Counted from the first letter of the stretch, positions 19,241-28,221 are shown. The stretch is DNA of 64,000 nucleotides from Streptococcus mitis (GCF_009496285.1 NZ_WIJK01000002.1:1-64000); one strand, 5' to 3'. The notes: generated from the letters alone by a model not told the origin. Numbers and translations: made by a program.

Positions 19241-19989
19241 AAGTATTGATTTTAGAAGATATTATAGAACACCAAGTAAGGTTGGAAACAACTCTAAATA
19301 AAATTTCTAAGGAAACAAATATTCCTATCTCCTATAAAACAACAGGAAAAGTGAGAGAGTTTATGGAATATGTAGAGCATGATGAAGTCAATCAGCTTTA
19401 TTTTCTAGATATTGATATCAATGGGATTGAGAGAAAAGGATTTGAGGTTGCTCAATTTATTCGCCATCGCAATCCTTATGCGATTATTGTTTTTATTACA
19501 AGTCGATCTGAATTTGCTACTTTGACTTATAAATACAAAGTTTCAGCATTGGATTTCATTGATAAAGAAACCAGTGATCAAGTTTTTAAAAATAGAGTTG
19601 CCGACTGTGTGCTTTACACTAAGACTACTTTACTTGAAAACCAATCAGTCGTTGATTATTTTGATTATAGTTATAAAGGAAATGATCTTTGTATTCCTTA
19701 TCATGATATTCTCTACATTGAAACAACGGGAACTTCTCATAAATTACGAATTGTAGGTAAGAATTTTGCCAAAGAATTCTATGGAACAATGACAGATATT
19801 CAAGAAAAGGATAAGGAAACCCAACGTTTTTATCTAGCTCACAAGTCATTTTTAGTCAATATCGGTAATGTGAGAGAAATTGATCGTAAAAAAATGGAAG
19901 TTGTATTTTATGAAGATCATCGTTGTCCTATCTCTCGCCTAAAAACTAAAAAATTGAGAGAACTAATGGCTAAAAACCAAAAAAAGTAA
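19237..19989 (+). CDS. comE: Competence response regulator ComE
   Basis: A 250-aa regulator with an N-terminal receiver domain (acceptor Asp in YFLDIDINGIERKG near residue 58) and a C-terminal LytTR DNA-binding domain (about 145-245). It binds the paired 9-mer repeats upstream of comC and switches on early competence genes, including comX. Translation is coupled to comD. Confidence 0.97.
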   Translation: MKVLILEDIIEHQVRLETTLNKISKETNIPISYKTTGKVREFMEYVEHDEVNQLYFLDIDINGIERKGFEVAQFIRHRNPYAIIVFITSRSEFATLTYKYKVSALDFIDKETSDQVFKNRVADCVLYTKTTLLENQSVVDYFDYSYKGNDLCIPYHDILYIETTGTSHKLRIVGKNFAKEFYGTMTDIQEKDKETQRFYLAHKSFLVNIGNVREIDRKKMEVVFYEDHRCPISRLKTKKLRELMAKNQKK

Positions 19990-20017
19990 TTGACAATTTT
20001 TGATAAATTGATATAAT
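19990..20017 (+). promoter_or_regulatory. tRNA operon promoter
   Basis: TTGACA (19990-19995) and TATAAT (20012-20017) have 16-base spacing, a near-consensus promoter directly after the comE stop. It drives the following defective tRNA-Glu and tRNA-Asn. Confidence 0.85.
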
Positions 20018-20040
20018 GGTTATATCTGCTACAGGTAGAG

Positions 20041-20103
20041 GGTCCGTGGTTAAGAAATCGTCTTTTCATAGCGGTAATACGGGTTCGAATTCCGTACGGA
20101 CTA
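20041..20103 (+). pseudogene. tRNA-Glu pseudogene with a deleted D arm
   Basis: Both acceptor strands, the TTC anticodon and the T arm of tRNA-Glu are present, but the segment is 63 nt instead of 72. Compared with the intact tRNA-Glu at 1-64, nine bases of the D stem/loop (TGGTCAAGG) are missing. The anticodon stem has a C-A mismatch and G-T pairs. It should not fold as a functional elongator tRNA, though it remains behind a strong promoter. Confidence 0.85.
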
Positions 20104-20108
20104 TTTAA

Positions 20109-20182
20109 TCCGCCATAGCTCAGTTGGTAGTAGCGCATGACTGTTAATCATGATGTCGTAGGTTCGAGTCCTACTGGCGGAG
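20109..20182 (+). tRNA. tRNA-Asn (GTT)
   Basis: Complete cloverleaf: acceptor TCCGCCA/TGGCGGA with discriminator G, anticodon loop CTGTTAA with GTT, T arm GGTTCGAGTCC. Confidence 0.97.
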
Positions 20183-20188
20183 TCAGAT

Positions 20189-20222
20189 GAAAGGAACACT
20201 AATTTGGTGTTCCTTTTTTTGA
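20189..20222 (+). terminator. Terminator after tRNA-Asn
   Basis: The arms AAGGAACAC (20191-20199) and GTGTTCCTT (20207-20215) are followed by a run of T. Confidence 0.9.
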
Positions 20223-20343
20223 TTCTTTGTCCGATGTAATGAGGGGAGGCATACCTAACATACGGAGAGATAATGATTTGTGTCCGAAAATAAAACTAAG
20301 GAAATTGTATTGCATTAGTATTAGCCTAATAAGAACAACAAAA

Positions 20344-20397
20344 TAGGCTCCATCATTCCTATGGTGGTTTTACCCACTACAGAAATTATAGAGCCTA
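20344..20397. mobile_element. Relic with IS-like inverted ends (ISL3-like)
   Basis: Two imperfect 24-25 base arms, TAGGCTC...GTGG and its complement ending GAGCCTA, face each other with a few bases between them. ISL3-family elements start with GGCTC, so this could be two terminal repeats left after loss of the interior. No target duplication is visible. It may also serve as the terminator of the tetR gene, because a T-rich stretch follows on the minus strand. Confidence 0.35.
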
Positions 20398-20417
20398 AAT
20401 ATTATAGAGCTTTTTTG

Positions 20418-20960
20418 TTAATTTGTATCTCCTAACATTTTCATTAAAAAGTTCGTGATTTCTTGTGGACTTTCTTTTTTTCCATGGGCAATCCAGGTTT
20501 GACAGACTCCAAAGAGAGCATTTGTTAGGTAGACGCTACTATATTCTAATTCTACTTCATTTAGTTTGAGTTGCATAAAACGTTTTTGAAGGTCCGTGCT
20601 CAGTAGGATGTGAAGCTTATTTCTCAGGAAATTTTGAATTTCCTTGGTTCCATTTTCAGATAAAAGAGCTGCTAGAAGCGGTTCTGATTCCAAGTATTCA
20701 AATACTTCTAGAATAGCATCTCGTTTGTGATTAGCATGTTTTTGAAAGATATATTCGAAGGTATGAAATAGTTTACTTTGGTAATGTTCAATCATGTCGT
20801 ATTTATCTTTGTAATGAGTATAGAAACTGGAGCGGCTAATTCCAGCTTTTTGCGCTAATTTAACAGTTGTAATCTGATCGAATGGTTGTTCCATCAATAA
20901 TTCTACCATAGCATTTTCGATAATGCGCTTGGTTTTTAATCGTTTATTACTTTCTTGCAT
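20418..20960 (-). CDS. TetR/AcrR-family transcriptional regulator
   Basis: A 180-aa regulator. The N-terminal helix-turn-helix is clear: TKRIIENAMVELL, then ITTVKLAQKAGISRSSFYTHYKDKYDMIEHY (about residues 9-52). A C-terminal ligand domain of the TetR_C 7/8 type follows. It is divergent from a YhgE/Pip-like gene, with two near-identical 19-base sites in the 130-base gap, one beside each gene. It most likely represses itself and the neighbour. The ligand is unknown. Confidence 0.9.
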   Translation of the reverse strand: MQESNKRLKTKRIIENAMVELLMEQPFDQITTVKLAQKAGISRSSFYTHYKDKYDMIEHYQSKLFHTFEYIFQKHANHKRDAILEVFEYLESEPLLAALLSENGTKEIQNFLRNKLHILLSTDLQKRFMQLKLNEVELEYSSVYLTNALFGVCQTWIAHGKKESPQEITNFLMKMLGDTN

Positions 20961-20980
20961 GTTCCCTCCAGATGAACAAT

Positions 20981-21077
20981 TTTAGACAATGTGTTTAAAA
21001 ATAGATTTTTTTATCTTGTCTTTTTAATTTTTTTATGTATAATCTATTATATCAGAAATTTAGACAAGTAGTTTAAA
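20981..21077. promoter_or_regulatory. Divergent promoter with two TetR-type operator copies
   Basis: TTTAGACAATGTGTTTAAA (20981-20999) and TTTAGACAAGTAGTTTAAA (21059-21077) are identical at 16 of 19 positions, and each is an imperfect palindrome. Between them TTGTCT (21016-21021) and TATAAT (21038-21043) form a plus-strand promoter with 16-base spacing. The downstream site would cover the transcription start of the membrane-protein gene. The other lies just before the tetR start. Confidence 0.7.
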
Positions 21078-21090
21078 AAAAGGAGACAAT

Positions 21091-23751
21091 ATGTTTAAAG
21101 AATGGAAAGCAATCTTTAAAAAACCGACATTTATTATTGTCATGATAGGAATTTCCTTAATTCCAGCTCTTTACAATATCATTTTCTTATCATCAATGTG
21201 GGATCCATACGGTAAACTTTCGGAGTTACCTGTAGCAATTGTTAATAAGGACCAAGCTGCTACTTATAATGATGAAAAACTCACTATTGGTGAAGACATG
21301 GTGTCTAATTTGAAAGATAGTGATAGTCTGGATTTTCATTTTGTAGATGAAGGTGAGGGAGAAAGAGGACTACGAGATGGGGATTATTACATGGTTGTAA
21401 CATTGCCAAGTAATCTTTCTGAGAAAGCTTCTTCTATCCTTACAAATCATCCTGAACAGATGACGATTGACTATCAGACATCAAGTGGTCATAGTTTTAT
21501 TGCAAGCAAGATGAGTGATTCTGCCATGACACAAATCAAACAGACTGTGGCTACTAAAGTTACTCAATCTTATACCAAAGCTTTATTTGATAAGATGGGG
21601 GATTTAAAACTTGGTTTATCTCAAGCGGCAAATGCAAGTTTACAGTTGGCTGATGGTTCGAATAAGCTTTCTGATGGGAGTCAAACCTTATCAACCAATC
21701 TTCAAACCTTAGCTCAATCGAGTCTCACATTTTCTAACGGTGCTGATCAATTATCTACAGGATTAGGAACCTATACAGCTGGTGTAAATCAGTTAAATCT
21801 TGGTCTTGGTAATTTTAATACTGGTTTAAATCAATATACCAGCGCTATTTCACAAATTGATAATGGATTAAACCAACTGAACTCAAAGACACCGGCACTG
21901 GTATCAGGATTGAATCAACTTGATGCAGGCACACAAGCCTATACAGGTGGTGTTTCTCAACTCAATTCAGGATTAAATCAATTTTCACTTGGTATTGATA
22001 CTTATACAAATAGAGTTCAAAGTCTATCATCAGGTACAAATCAGATTTCTACAAAATCAGAGACTCTACGTACAGGACTAACGCAACTTAATCAAGGTAT
22101 TCAAAAACTTTCTACTCAATTAGATGGGACAACCCAACAAAAAGATCAGATTAAACAATTAGCAACTAGTTTAGAGCAATTTAATCAAGATATTCAAAAT
22201 ATTCAAACAGCAGATAGTGGAGAGATAACACAAGTAACAAACCAGCTTTCTAGTAGTTTATCAACGATTGCAAATTCAGCACAAAGCATCGTTACTTCAA
22301 ATCAATCTGAAAAAGAAACTACTTTATCAGCTATTCAATCTACGAGTGCTTATCAAAGCTTAACTCCTGAACAACAGGCAGAGATAACTTCTGTGGTTTC
22401 TAATCCATCATCTTCTGCTAGTGAGTCAGCACGAACAATTTTAAATACAGTTCAAACGTTACAATCTTCTTTAGAAAATGTAACCACTCAAACAAATAGT
22501 TTAACTCAATTAAAGAATCAGTCAAGTAAATTATTACCAACTGCTTCTTCAACATTGACAAGTTTGTCAAGTGGATTAACACAGATTCAAACAGCAATTG
22601 ATGGTCAGTTATTGCCAGCTAGTCAAACTCTATCTGGTATTGCCAGCTATACAAAATCTGTAGACCAAGTAGCTTTAGGAGCAAGTCAGTTGAGTTCGAA
22701 AAATTCGAACTTGACAGGAAGTTTCAATAAGTTGCTACAAGGCTCTAGTCAGTTGACAGAAAAATCTTCTACATTGACAGGTGCTACTGCTAAGTTAGCA
22801 GCGAATGGGCCAGAATTAGCAACAGGAATTGATAAACTTGCATCAGGTGTCAACCAAGTAAACAATAAAACATCAGATTTAACTGCTGGATTTAATCAAT
22901 TACAAGTGGGTTCTCAACAATTAGCTGATAAATCAGACCAGCTAGTTTCAGGAGCAAATCAACTAGCTAATGGTTCTGAAAAAATAGCTAGTGGAGCAGA
23001 TAAACTTGCTCAAGGATCTGAAATTTTACAATCAGGACTCGGAAAATTAAGTGATGGTTCAAGTCAATTAAATCAAGGGTTGACAGATGCTGATAAACAA
23101 TTGAATAAGGCTTCAACTGAACCAAAAAATGCAGACTTACTGGCTGATCCTTTAAGTCTTTCAAAAACTGATACGGATCAAGTTGCTGTTAATGGGATTG
23201 CCATGGCTCCGTATATGATATCAGTTGCTCTTTTTGTTGCTGCTATTTCAACTAATATGATTTTTGCTAAATTGCCTTCTGGGCGCCATCCAGAAAGTCG
23301 CTGGGCTTGGTTTAAGTCTCGCTTTGAAATTAACGGTATCATTGCTGGTTTGGCAGGAGTATTAGTTTATGGTGGAGTACATTTAATTGGACTTACTGCA
23401 GTTCACGAATTCAAAACCTTTGCTTTGATTATTTTAACTAGTCTTGCTTTCATGGCGATGGTAACAGCATTGACAACCTGGAATTCTCGCCTAGGCGCCT
23501 TCTTCTCCTTAATTTTATTACTCCTTCAATTAGCATCAAGTGCAGGAACTTATCCTTTAGCTTTAACGAATCAATTCTTTAAAACTATTAATCCATGGTT
23601 ACCTATGAGTTATTCAGTTTCAGGTTTACGACAAACCATTTCTATGACAGGCAATATTCATAGTCAGATTATTTTCCTTATCTTTACAGTAATGATTTTT
23701 GTTGCTTTAGGAATGCTTGCCTACCAACCTAAAAAAGTTGAAGAAGACTAA
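21091..23751 (+). CDS. YhgE/Pip-family membrane protein
   Basis: An 886-aa protein of the phage-infection-protein / YhgE type. One membrane helix near residues 12-32 is followed by a very long extracellular region (about 35-690) of repeated GxxQL/GxxKL helical heptads rich in Ser, Gln, Asn and Leu. About five C-terminal membrane helices of ABC-2 permease character follow. Relatives include phage receptors and the secretion-associated EsaA. Control by the adjacent TetR regulator suggests an induced export or envelope-stress role (inference). The substrate is unknown. Confidence 0.85.
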   Translation: MFKEWKAIFKKPTFIIVMIGISLIPALYNIIFLSSMWDPYGKLSELPVAIVNKDQAATYNDEKLTIGEDMVSNLKDSDSLDFHFVDEGEGERGLRDGDYYMVVTLPSNLSEKASSILTNHPEQMTIDYQTSSGHSFIASKMSDSAMTQIKQTVATKVTQSYTKALFDKMGDLKLGLSQAANASLQLADGSNKLSDGSQTLSTNLQTLAQSSLTFSNGADQLSTGLGTYTAGVNQLNLGLGNFNTGLNQYTSAISQIDNGLNQLNSKTPALVSGLNQLDAGTQAYTGGVSQLNSGLNQFSLGIDTYTNRVQSLSSGTNQISTKSETLRTGLTQLNQGIQKLSTQLDGTTQQKDQIKQLATSLEQFNQDIQNIQTADSGEITQVTNQLSSSLSTIANSAQSIVTSNQSEKETTLSAIQSTSAYQSLTPEQQAEITSVVSNPSSSASESARTILNTVQTLQSSLENVTTQTNSLTQLKNQSSKLLPTASSTLTSLSSGLTQIQTAIDGQLLPASQTLSGIASYTKSVDQVALGASQLSSKNSNLTGSFNKLLQGSSQLTEKSSTLTGATAKLAANGPELATGIDKLASGVNQVNNKTSDLTAGFNQLQVGSQQLADKSDQLVSGANQLANGSEKIASGADKLAQGSEILQSGLGKLSDGSSQLNQGLTDADKQLNKASTEPKNADLLADPLSLSKTDTDQVAVNGIAMAPYMISVALFVAAISTNMIFAKLPSGRHPESRWAWFKSRFEINGIIAGLAGVLVYGGVHLIGLTAVHEFKTFALIILTSLAFMAMVTALTTWNSRLGAFFSLILLLLQLASSAGTYPLALTNQFFKTINPWLPMSYSVSGLRQTISMTGNIHSQIIFLIFTVMIFVALGMLAYQPKKVEED

Positions 23752-23786
23752 AAACTATCGACCGATTTGGTCGATAGTTTTTTTAT
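23751..23786. terminator. Bidirectional terminator
   Basis: The arms AAACTATCGACC and GGTCGATAGTTT flank a short loop between two converging genes. T runs lie on both exits. Confidence 0.9.
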
Positions 23787-26332
23787 CTAGAATATTTTTT
23801 TCTTTGAATATCATAAAAAATAAAGACAATAATGGCTATAAGAGAACAACTTGCACCAGCAACAAATCCTTTTGGAATAAAGGAAAGGGTAATAGTTCCT
23901 TCACCTTCAGGAACATCAATTTTCATAAATCCAGTTTGTGCCTGTTCAATTTGTAATTTTTTACCATTTTGATAAGCAGACCATCCTTGATCGTATGGAA
24001 TTGTGAAAAAGATTGATGTATCATTCTTTACCTTATAATTTACAGTGACCTTATTTTTATAAGAGCTCACCTCTACTGGATTTTCTTTTATTTTGTGTAT
24101 AGCCTCCGTATATTTCTTAGTATCTAAGCGATAGAAAGTTGGAGATTCAAATGATACTTGAGCATTTCCTGGAAACTTAACTTGGATATCAAAAGTTTGT
24201 TTATGTTCTGCATATCCAAGATTAAAAAATGTAAAAACATTATCTGTGGTAAAGGATTTTTTTTCACCATTGACAATGATGTCAACTTGCTTTTTCTTAT
24301 CGTTTGAAAAATTTATCTTGGTCATGGAAAGGTAAACCTGACTATTATCTGGTACTTCAATGCTGTAGCTGATAGTTGCATCTTCAGTATCAGTTCCGTT
24401 TAGATTGACCACGTTGTCACCAGAGTCTGTATGATGATTTATCGGATAAAAGTACTCTTCATTTAAGCCAGCAATTTGATTTAAAAATTGAGTTTGGTTA
24501 TCAAGAGTATGGTCATTAAAAGTGACATCTTTGTAAAGAGACTGTGTAGCAAAAGCAATTGGGAGAGCGAATTGATTTTTATAAAGGGTTAGATTATCTT
24601 TTTGATAGCTTGGATGAAAACCATATTTATCTGGATAGGTTTCAGAAATATTGTAGCTGATTCCAAATAAACTATCTGCAATGATAGTATTATTTGCATA
24701 ACGAAGATTAAGGTTGGTACCTGAAGATTTAAAACCCAACTTATCTAACGTTGTACTTGCAGAACGATTACGAACAGATGAAAATTGTGAGATGCCATTG
24801 TAGTTAAATTTCATGCTATCGTTTCCAGTTTGAGTTTGTAACTTTTCAGTTCGTGTAAATGTATCTGGTTGCTGTTTGGTATACTCCAAAATAGCTTCCA
24901 TACTTGGAATATCTTTATCATAAGTACTACGAGAAGCAAATCCCCATTCTTTCGTAATTCCATTTAGTTGAGATGAAGCATTAAAACTAATTTCACTTAT
25001 TGTAAAGATCAAAATAAGAATTGAAAAGATTTTTAGAGAAATCATTTTTTTAATAAGTGCCAATAGTAACAGTAAGTATACCACTAAGAATTCAAGCGTT
25101 AAGAGTATATTTAATTTAGTTAGAAATGAATAATGATTTTTAAAATAAATGGTTGCCAGATAGCCAAATAAAAGGAAGGTCATTGAGAATAAAATATTCC
25201 ATAATTTAATATCCTTAAATCTATTTAAAACTTCTGCTGAAATATAAATCAAGAGAGTAGAGAAAATCCAAGCATAGCGATGAAGAAACATATTTGGTGC
25301 GTGCATTCCTTGCCAAAATAAATCTAAGGCTTCTAGATAAAAACTAGCAATGATGAGAATGAGTAGAGTTGCATAGCATAGTTTCACGTGAAACTTAATT
25401 GATTTTAATGTAAAGAATACAATTGTTAAGATAAAAGGAAGGAGGCCTACAAAAATCATTGGGATAGAACCATATTTAGTTGTATCGAAAGCACCAATAA
25501 ATTGTTTAGCGAATAGATCTAGATACCAACTGGCATCTGTTTTTATTTTTGTAATAGCGGTTAGTTTTTCACCATGAGTTCTTAAATCAAACAAGGTTGG
25601 GAGTGTCATGATGAAACTTATTAAACCAGCGAGTAAGGATGTTAGGAAAAAATCAAGGAAAGAATACTTGCGACTTTTAAAATCCCAGGAAAGTTGGCAA
25701 AAATACCAAACTACCAAAAACAGGGCAGTCATATAACCAAAATAGTAGTTTTGGATAAATAAGATTGACAAGCTTGTAAAGTATAGAATACGTTTTTTTT
25801 CCGTTATGAGTAGATGTAAACCAGTTAAAATTAAGGGGATTAAAATAAAAACATCCAACCAGGTCTTAATCTCTACTTGACTAACTGTAAAGCTCATTAA
25901 TGCATATGAGGTAGATAGAGCTAATCGAAGTAGGGCAGATATATTTTTGAATATTTTACTCAAGCTAAAAAAGGTTGACAGACCTATCAAGCCAAATTTC
26001 AACAAGGTTGACAAATAAACTGCATCTGGCATGCTTGATACATCAAAAAAATAAACAAGAGGAGATAGAAAACTACCAAGGTAATAACTGGACAAGGCAT
26101 AAAAATTGAGACCTAGACCGCTGGTAAAAGTATAAAATAGGCTATCACTCCCATGTAAAATATTACGAAGATTTAGATCAAAAATAACATATTGATGAAA
26201 TCCATCCCCCAATAAAGGTGAAGTATCACTATTCCAGTAGATACCTTGAGAAAGATAGACTCCGAATATAATTACTAGGGGAATAATGAAAGAAATAAGA
26301 TAGGTCCAATAGTTTCTGAAAAATGTTTTCAT
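23783..26332 (-). CDS. YfhO-family polytopic membrane protein
   Basis: An 849-aa protein with a dozen or more membrane helices in its first 460 residues. An extracellular C-terminal region follows, and a final membrane helix lies close to the basic end QRKKYSR. It matches the YfhO family (glycosyltransferase-like GT-C fold), whose Bacillus and Listeria members glycosylate lipoteichoic acid. The acceptor here is not known. The gene carries a perfect parS core at 25381-25394, which constrains its sequence at that point. Confidence 0.8.
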   Translation of the reverse strand: MKTFFRNYWTYLISFIIPLVIIFGVYLSQGIYWNSDTSPLLGDGFHQYVIFDLNLRNILHGSDSLFYTFTSGLGLNFYALSSYYLGSFLSPLVYFFDVSSMPDAVYLSTLLKFGLIGLSTFFSLSKIFKNISALLRLALSTSYALMSFTVSQVEIKTWLDVFILIPLILTGLHLLITEKKRILYFTSLSILFIQNYYFGYMTALFLVVWYFCQLSWDFKSRKYSFLDFFLTSLLAGLISFIMTLPTLFDLRTHGEKLTAITKIKTDASWYLDLFAKQFIGAFDTTKYGSIPMIFVGLLPFILTIVFFTLKSIKFHVKLCYATLLILIIASFYLEALDLFWQGMHAPNMFLHRYAWIFSTLLIYISAEVLNRFKDIKLWNILFSMTFLLFGYLATIYFKNHYSFLTKLNILLTLEFLVVYLLLLLALIKKMISLKIFSILILIFTISEISFNASSQLNGITKEWGFASRSTYDKDIPSMEAILEYTKQQPDTFTRTEKLQTQTGNDSMKFNYNGISQFSSVRNRSASTTLDKLGFKSSGTNLNLRYANNTIIADSLFGISYNISETYPDKYGFHPSYQKDNLTLYKNQFALPIAFATQSLYKDVTFNDHTLDNQTQFLNQIAGLNEEYFYPINHHTDSGDNVVNLNGTDTEDATISYSIEVPDNSQVYLSMTKINFSNDKKKQVDIIVNGEKKSFTTDNVFTFFNLGYAEHKQTFDIQVKFPGNAQVSFESPTFYRLDTKKYTEAIHKIKENPVEVSSYKNKVTVNYKVKNDTSIFFTIPYDQGWSAYQNGKKLQIEQAQTGFMKIDVPEGEGTITLSFIPKGFVAGASCSLIAIIVFIFYDIQRKKYSR
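25380..25395. promoter_or_regulatory. parS site (ParB loading)
   Basis: AGTTTCACGTGAAACT contains the perfect 14-base palindromic core GTTTCACGTGAAAC of Firmicute parS. It lies about 5.4 kb from comE. In pneumococcus a parS near comCDE is known to let ParB modulate competence. Confidence 0.92.
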
Positions 26333-26349
26333 GTTACCTCATAGAATGT

Positions 26350-26386
26350 TAGAAAACTCAGTTGGTTAATCCAACTGAGTTTTAAA
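26350..26386. terminator. Terminator after the ABC-F gene
   Basis: Perfect 13-base arms, AAAACTCAGTTGG (26353-26365) and CCAACTGAGTTTT (26371-26383), lie just downstream of the minus-strand ABC-F gene. Confidence 0.88.
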
Positions 26387-26393
26387 GTATTAT

Positions 26394-28016
26394 TTAGTCT
26401 TTCCAAAGTTCTTTGACTTTTGCTTGTACTTCAGCATTTTCTAAGAATTCATCATAGGTTTCATCGATACGGTCGATTACACCGTTTTTAGATAGGACAA
26501 TAATGTGGTTAGCCAATGTTTGAATGAATTCATGGTCATGACTGGCGAAAATGATAGATTCTTTGAAGTTTTTCAATCCATCGTTCAAACTTGAAATAGA
26601 TTCCAAATCTAAGTGATTAGTAGGATCGTCAAGTACTAGAACATTTGATTTCAAAAGCATGAGTTTCGATAGCATCACGCGCACCTTTTCTCCTCCTGAC
26701 AAGACGTTTACAGGTTTGTTAACCTCATCTCCAGAGAAGAGCATACGACCAAGGAAACCACGCAAGAAGGTATTGTCATCTTCTTCTTTACTTGCAAATT
26801 GACGGAGCCAGTCAAGGATAGATTCACTCCCAGCAAAATCAGCTGAATTGTCTTTTGGTAAGTAAGAGCGACTAGTTGTAACTCCCCACTTGACAGTTCC
26901 TTCATAGTCGATATCACCCATGATCGCACGAATCAATGCAGTTGTTTGGATATCGTTTTGTCCGATAAGAGCTGTCTTGTCACCTGGACGCAAGATAAAG
27001 CTGATGTTGTCAAGAATAGTTTCACCATCAATCTTGACAGATAGATTTTCTACTGTCAAGAGATCGTTTCCGATTTCACGTTCAGCTTTAAAGTTGATAA
27101 ATGGATATTTACGACTAGATGGCACAATTTCTTCAAGTTCAATCTTATCAAGCATTTTCTTACGTGATGTTGCTTGTCTTGATTTAGAAGCATTAGCAGA
27201 GAAACGAGCAACGAATTCTTGTAATTGCTTAATTTTTTCTTCTGCTTTAGCATTACGGTCTGCTAGCAATTTAGCAGCAAGCTCAGAAGATTCTTTCCAG
27301 AAGTCGTAGTTTCCGACATAGAGTTTGATTTTTCCAAAGTCAAGGTCGGCCATGTGAGTACATACTTTGTTCAAGAAGTGACGGTCATGGGATACGACAA
27401 TAACGGTGTTATCAAAGTCAATCAAGAAATCTTCTAACCAAGTAATAGATTGGATATCAAGACCGTTGGTCGGCTCGTCTAGAAGAAGTACATCTGGTTT
27501 ACCAAATAGAGCTTTAGCAAGGAGTACTTTCACTTTGTCTCCATTTGCGAGTTCACTCATATTTTGGTAATGAAGATCTTCAGGGATATTCAAGTTTTGC
27601 AAGAGTTGTGAAGCTTCACTCTCAGCTTCCCAACCACCTAGTTCAGCAAATTCTCCTTCAAGCTCAGCTGCACGAACTCCATCTTCATCAGTAAAGTCTG
27701 CTTTCATATAGATAGCATCTTTTTCTTTCATGATGTTGTATAGTTTTTCATTACCCATGATAACAACATCAATAACACGTTCATCCTCATAGTCAAAGTG
27801 ATTTTGACGAAGCACAGAAAGACGTTCATCAGGTCCAAGAGAAACATGACCAGTTGTAGGTTCAATATCCCCAGCTAAGATTTTTAAAAATGTTGATTTA
27901 CCTGCACCGTTAGCACCAATTAAACCATATGTGTTTCCTTCTGTAAATTTGATGTTGACCTCATCAAAAAGTTTGCGATCACTAAAACGTAGTGAAACAT
28001 CAGATACTGTTAGCAA
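26394..28016 (-). CDS. ABC-F family ATPase with one canonical ATP site
   Basis: A 540-aa soluble protein with two ABC domains and no membrane segment, the ABC-F layout of ribosome-associated ATPases (YkpA/YbiT-like). Domain 1 has Walker A GANGAGKST and LLLDEPTNGLD but a non-canonical signature (ANGDK). Domain 2 has a degenerate Walker A (GQNDIQTT, no GK), LVLDDPTN with Asp replacing the catalytic Glu, and a canonical LSGGEK. So only the composite site pairing Walker A of domain 1 with the signature of domain 2 looks competent. Role: translation factor by family; no evidence for antibiotic resistance. Confidence 0.9.
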   Translation of the reverse strand: MLTVSDVSLRFSDRKLFDEVNIKFTEGNTYGLIGANGAGKSTFLKILAGDIEPTTGHVSLGPDERLSVLRQNHFDYEDERVIDVVIMGNEKLYNIMKEKDAIYMKADFTDEDGVRAAELEGEFAELGGWEAESEASQLLQNLNIPEDLHYQNMSELANGDKVKVLLAKALFGKPDVLLLDEPTNGLDIQSITWLEDFLIDFDNTVIVVSHDRHFLNKVCTHMADLDFGKIKLYVGNYDFWKESSELAAKLLADRNAKAEEKIKQLQEFVARFSANASKSRQATSRKKMLDKIELEEIVPSSRKYPFINFKAEREIGNDLLTVENLSVKIDGETILDNISFILRPGDKTALIGQNDIQTTALIRAIMGDIDYEGTVKWGVTTSRSYLPKDNSADFAGSESILDWLRQFASKEEDDNTFLRGFLGRMLFSGDEVNKPVNVLSGGEKVRVMLSKLMLLKSNVLVLDDPTNHLDLESISSLNDGLKNFKESIIFASHDHEFIQTLANHIIVLSKNGVIDRIDETYDEFLENAEVQAKVKELWKD

Positions 28017-28095
28017 TTTTTTTCTCCTATTATATGTAATACTCTAATTCTACTAGAAAATCAGCAAATATTCAAATTTTTATCTGTCAATTATT

Positions 28096-28123
28096 TGTAA
28101 ATTAAGTTTACAGATAGTTTACA
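28096..28123. promoter_or_regulatory. TGTAAA/TTTACA triple motif before trpS
   Basis: TGTAAA at 28096, TTTACA at 28107 and TTTACA at 28118 are spaced exactly 11 bases apart in the divergent gap between the ABC-F gene and trpS. The first two also fit the loose GlnR pattern TGTNA-N7-TNACA, but no nitrogen gene is adjacent. Confidence 0.4.
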
Positions 28124-28186
28124 GTTGAGGAGTTGAAATCGTAATTATTTGATAAAAAAATTACCTGTCTTTTTATCAAAAAAATG

Positions 28187-28195
28187 CTATAATTG
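28187..28195 (+). promoter_or_regulatory. Extended -10 promoter of trpS
   Basis: TGCTATAAT is an extended -10 element, followed 26 bases later by the trpS start with a good AAGGAG ribosome site. No T-box leader is visible. Confidence 0.75.
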
Positions 28196-28221
28196 AAAGG
28201 ACCATATCAAAGGAGAATAAG

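Noticed and set aside
21600..23100. Possible CRISPR or DNA satellite in the YhgE-like gene
   Set aside because: The repeats are protein-level heptads (GxxQL) with variable DNA, not spaced identical repeats.
26394..28016. Antibiotic-resistance ABC-F protein
   Set aside because: Nothing in the sequence or context links it to target protection; the gene is in conserved core context.
28096..28112. GlnR box before trpS
   Set aside because: It fits TGTNA-N7-TNACA, but that pattern is loose in AT-rich DNA and no glutamine or nitrogen gene is near. It is kept only as part of the triplet observation.
28017..28221. T-box riboswitch in front of trpS
   Set aside because: No specifier loop, T-box sequence or terminator hairpin is visible, and the leader after the -10 element is only about 20 bases.
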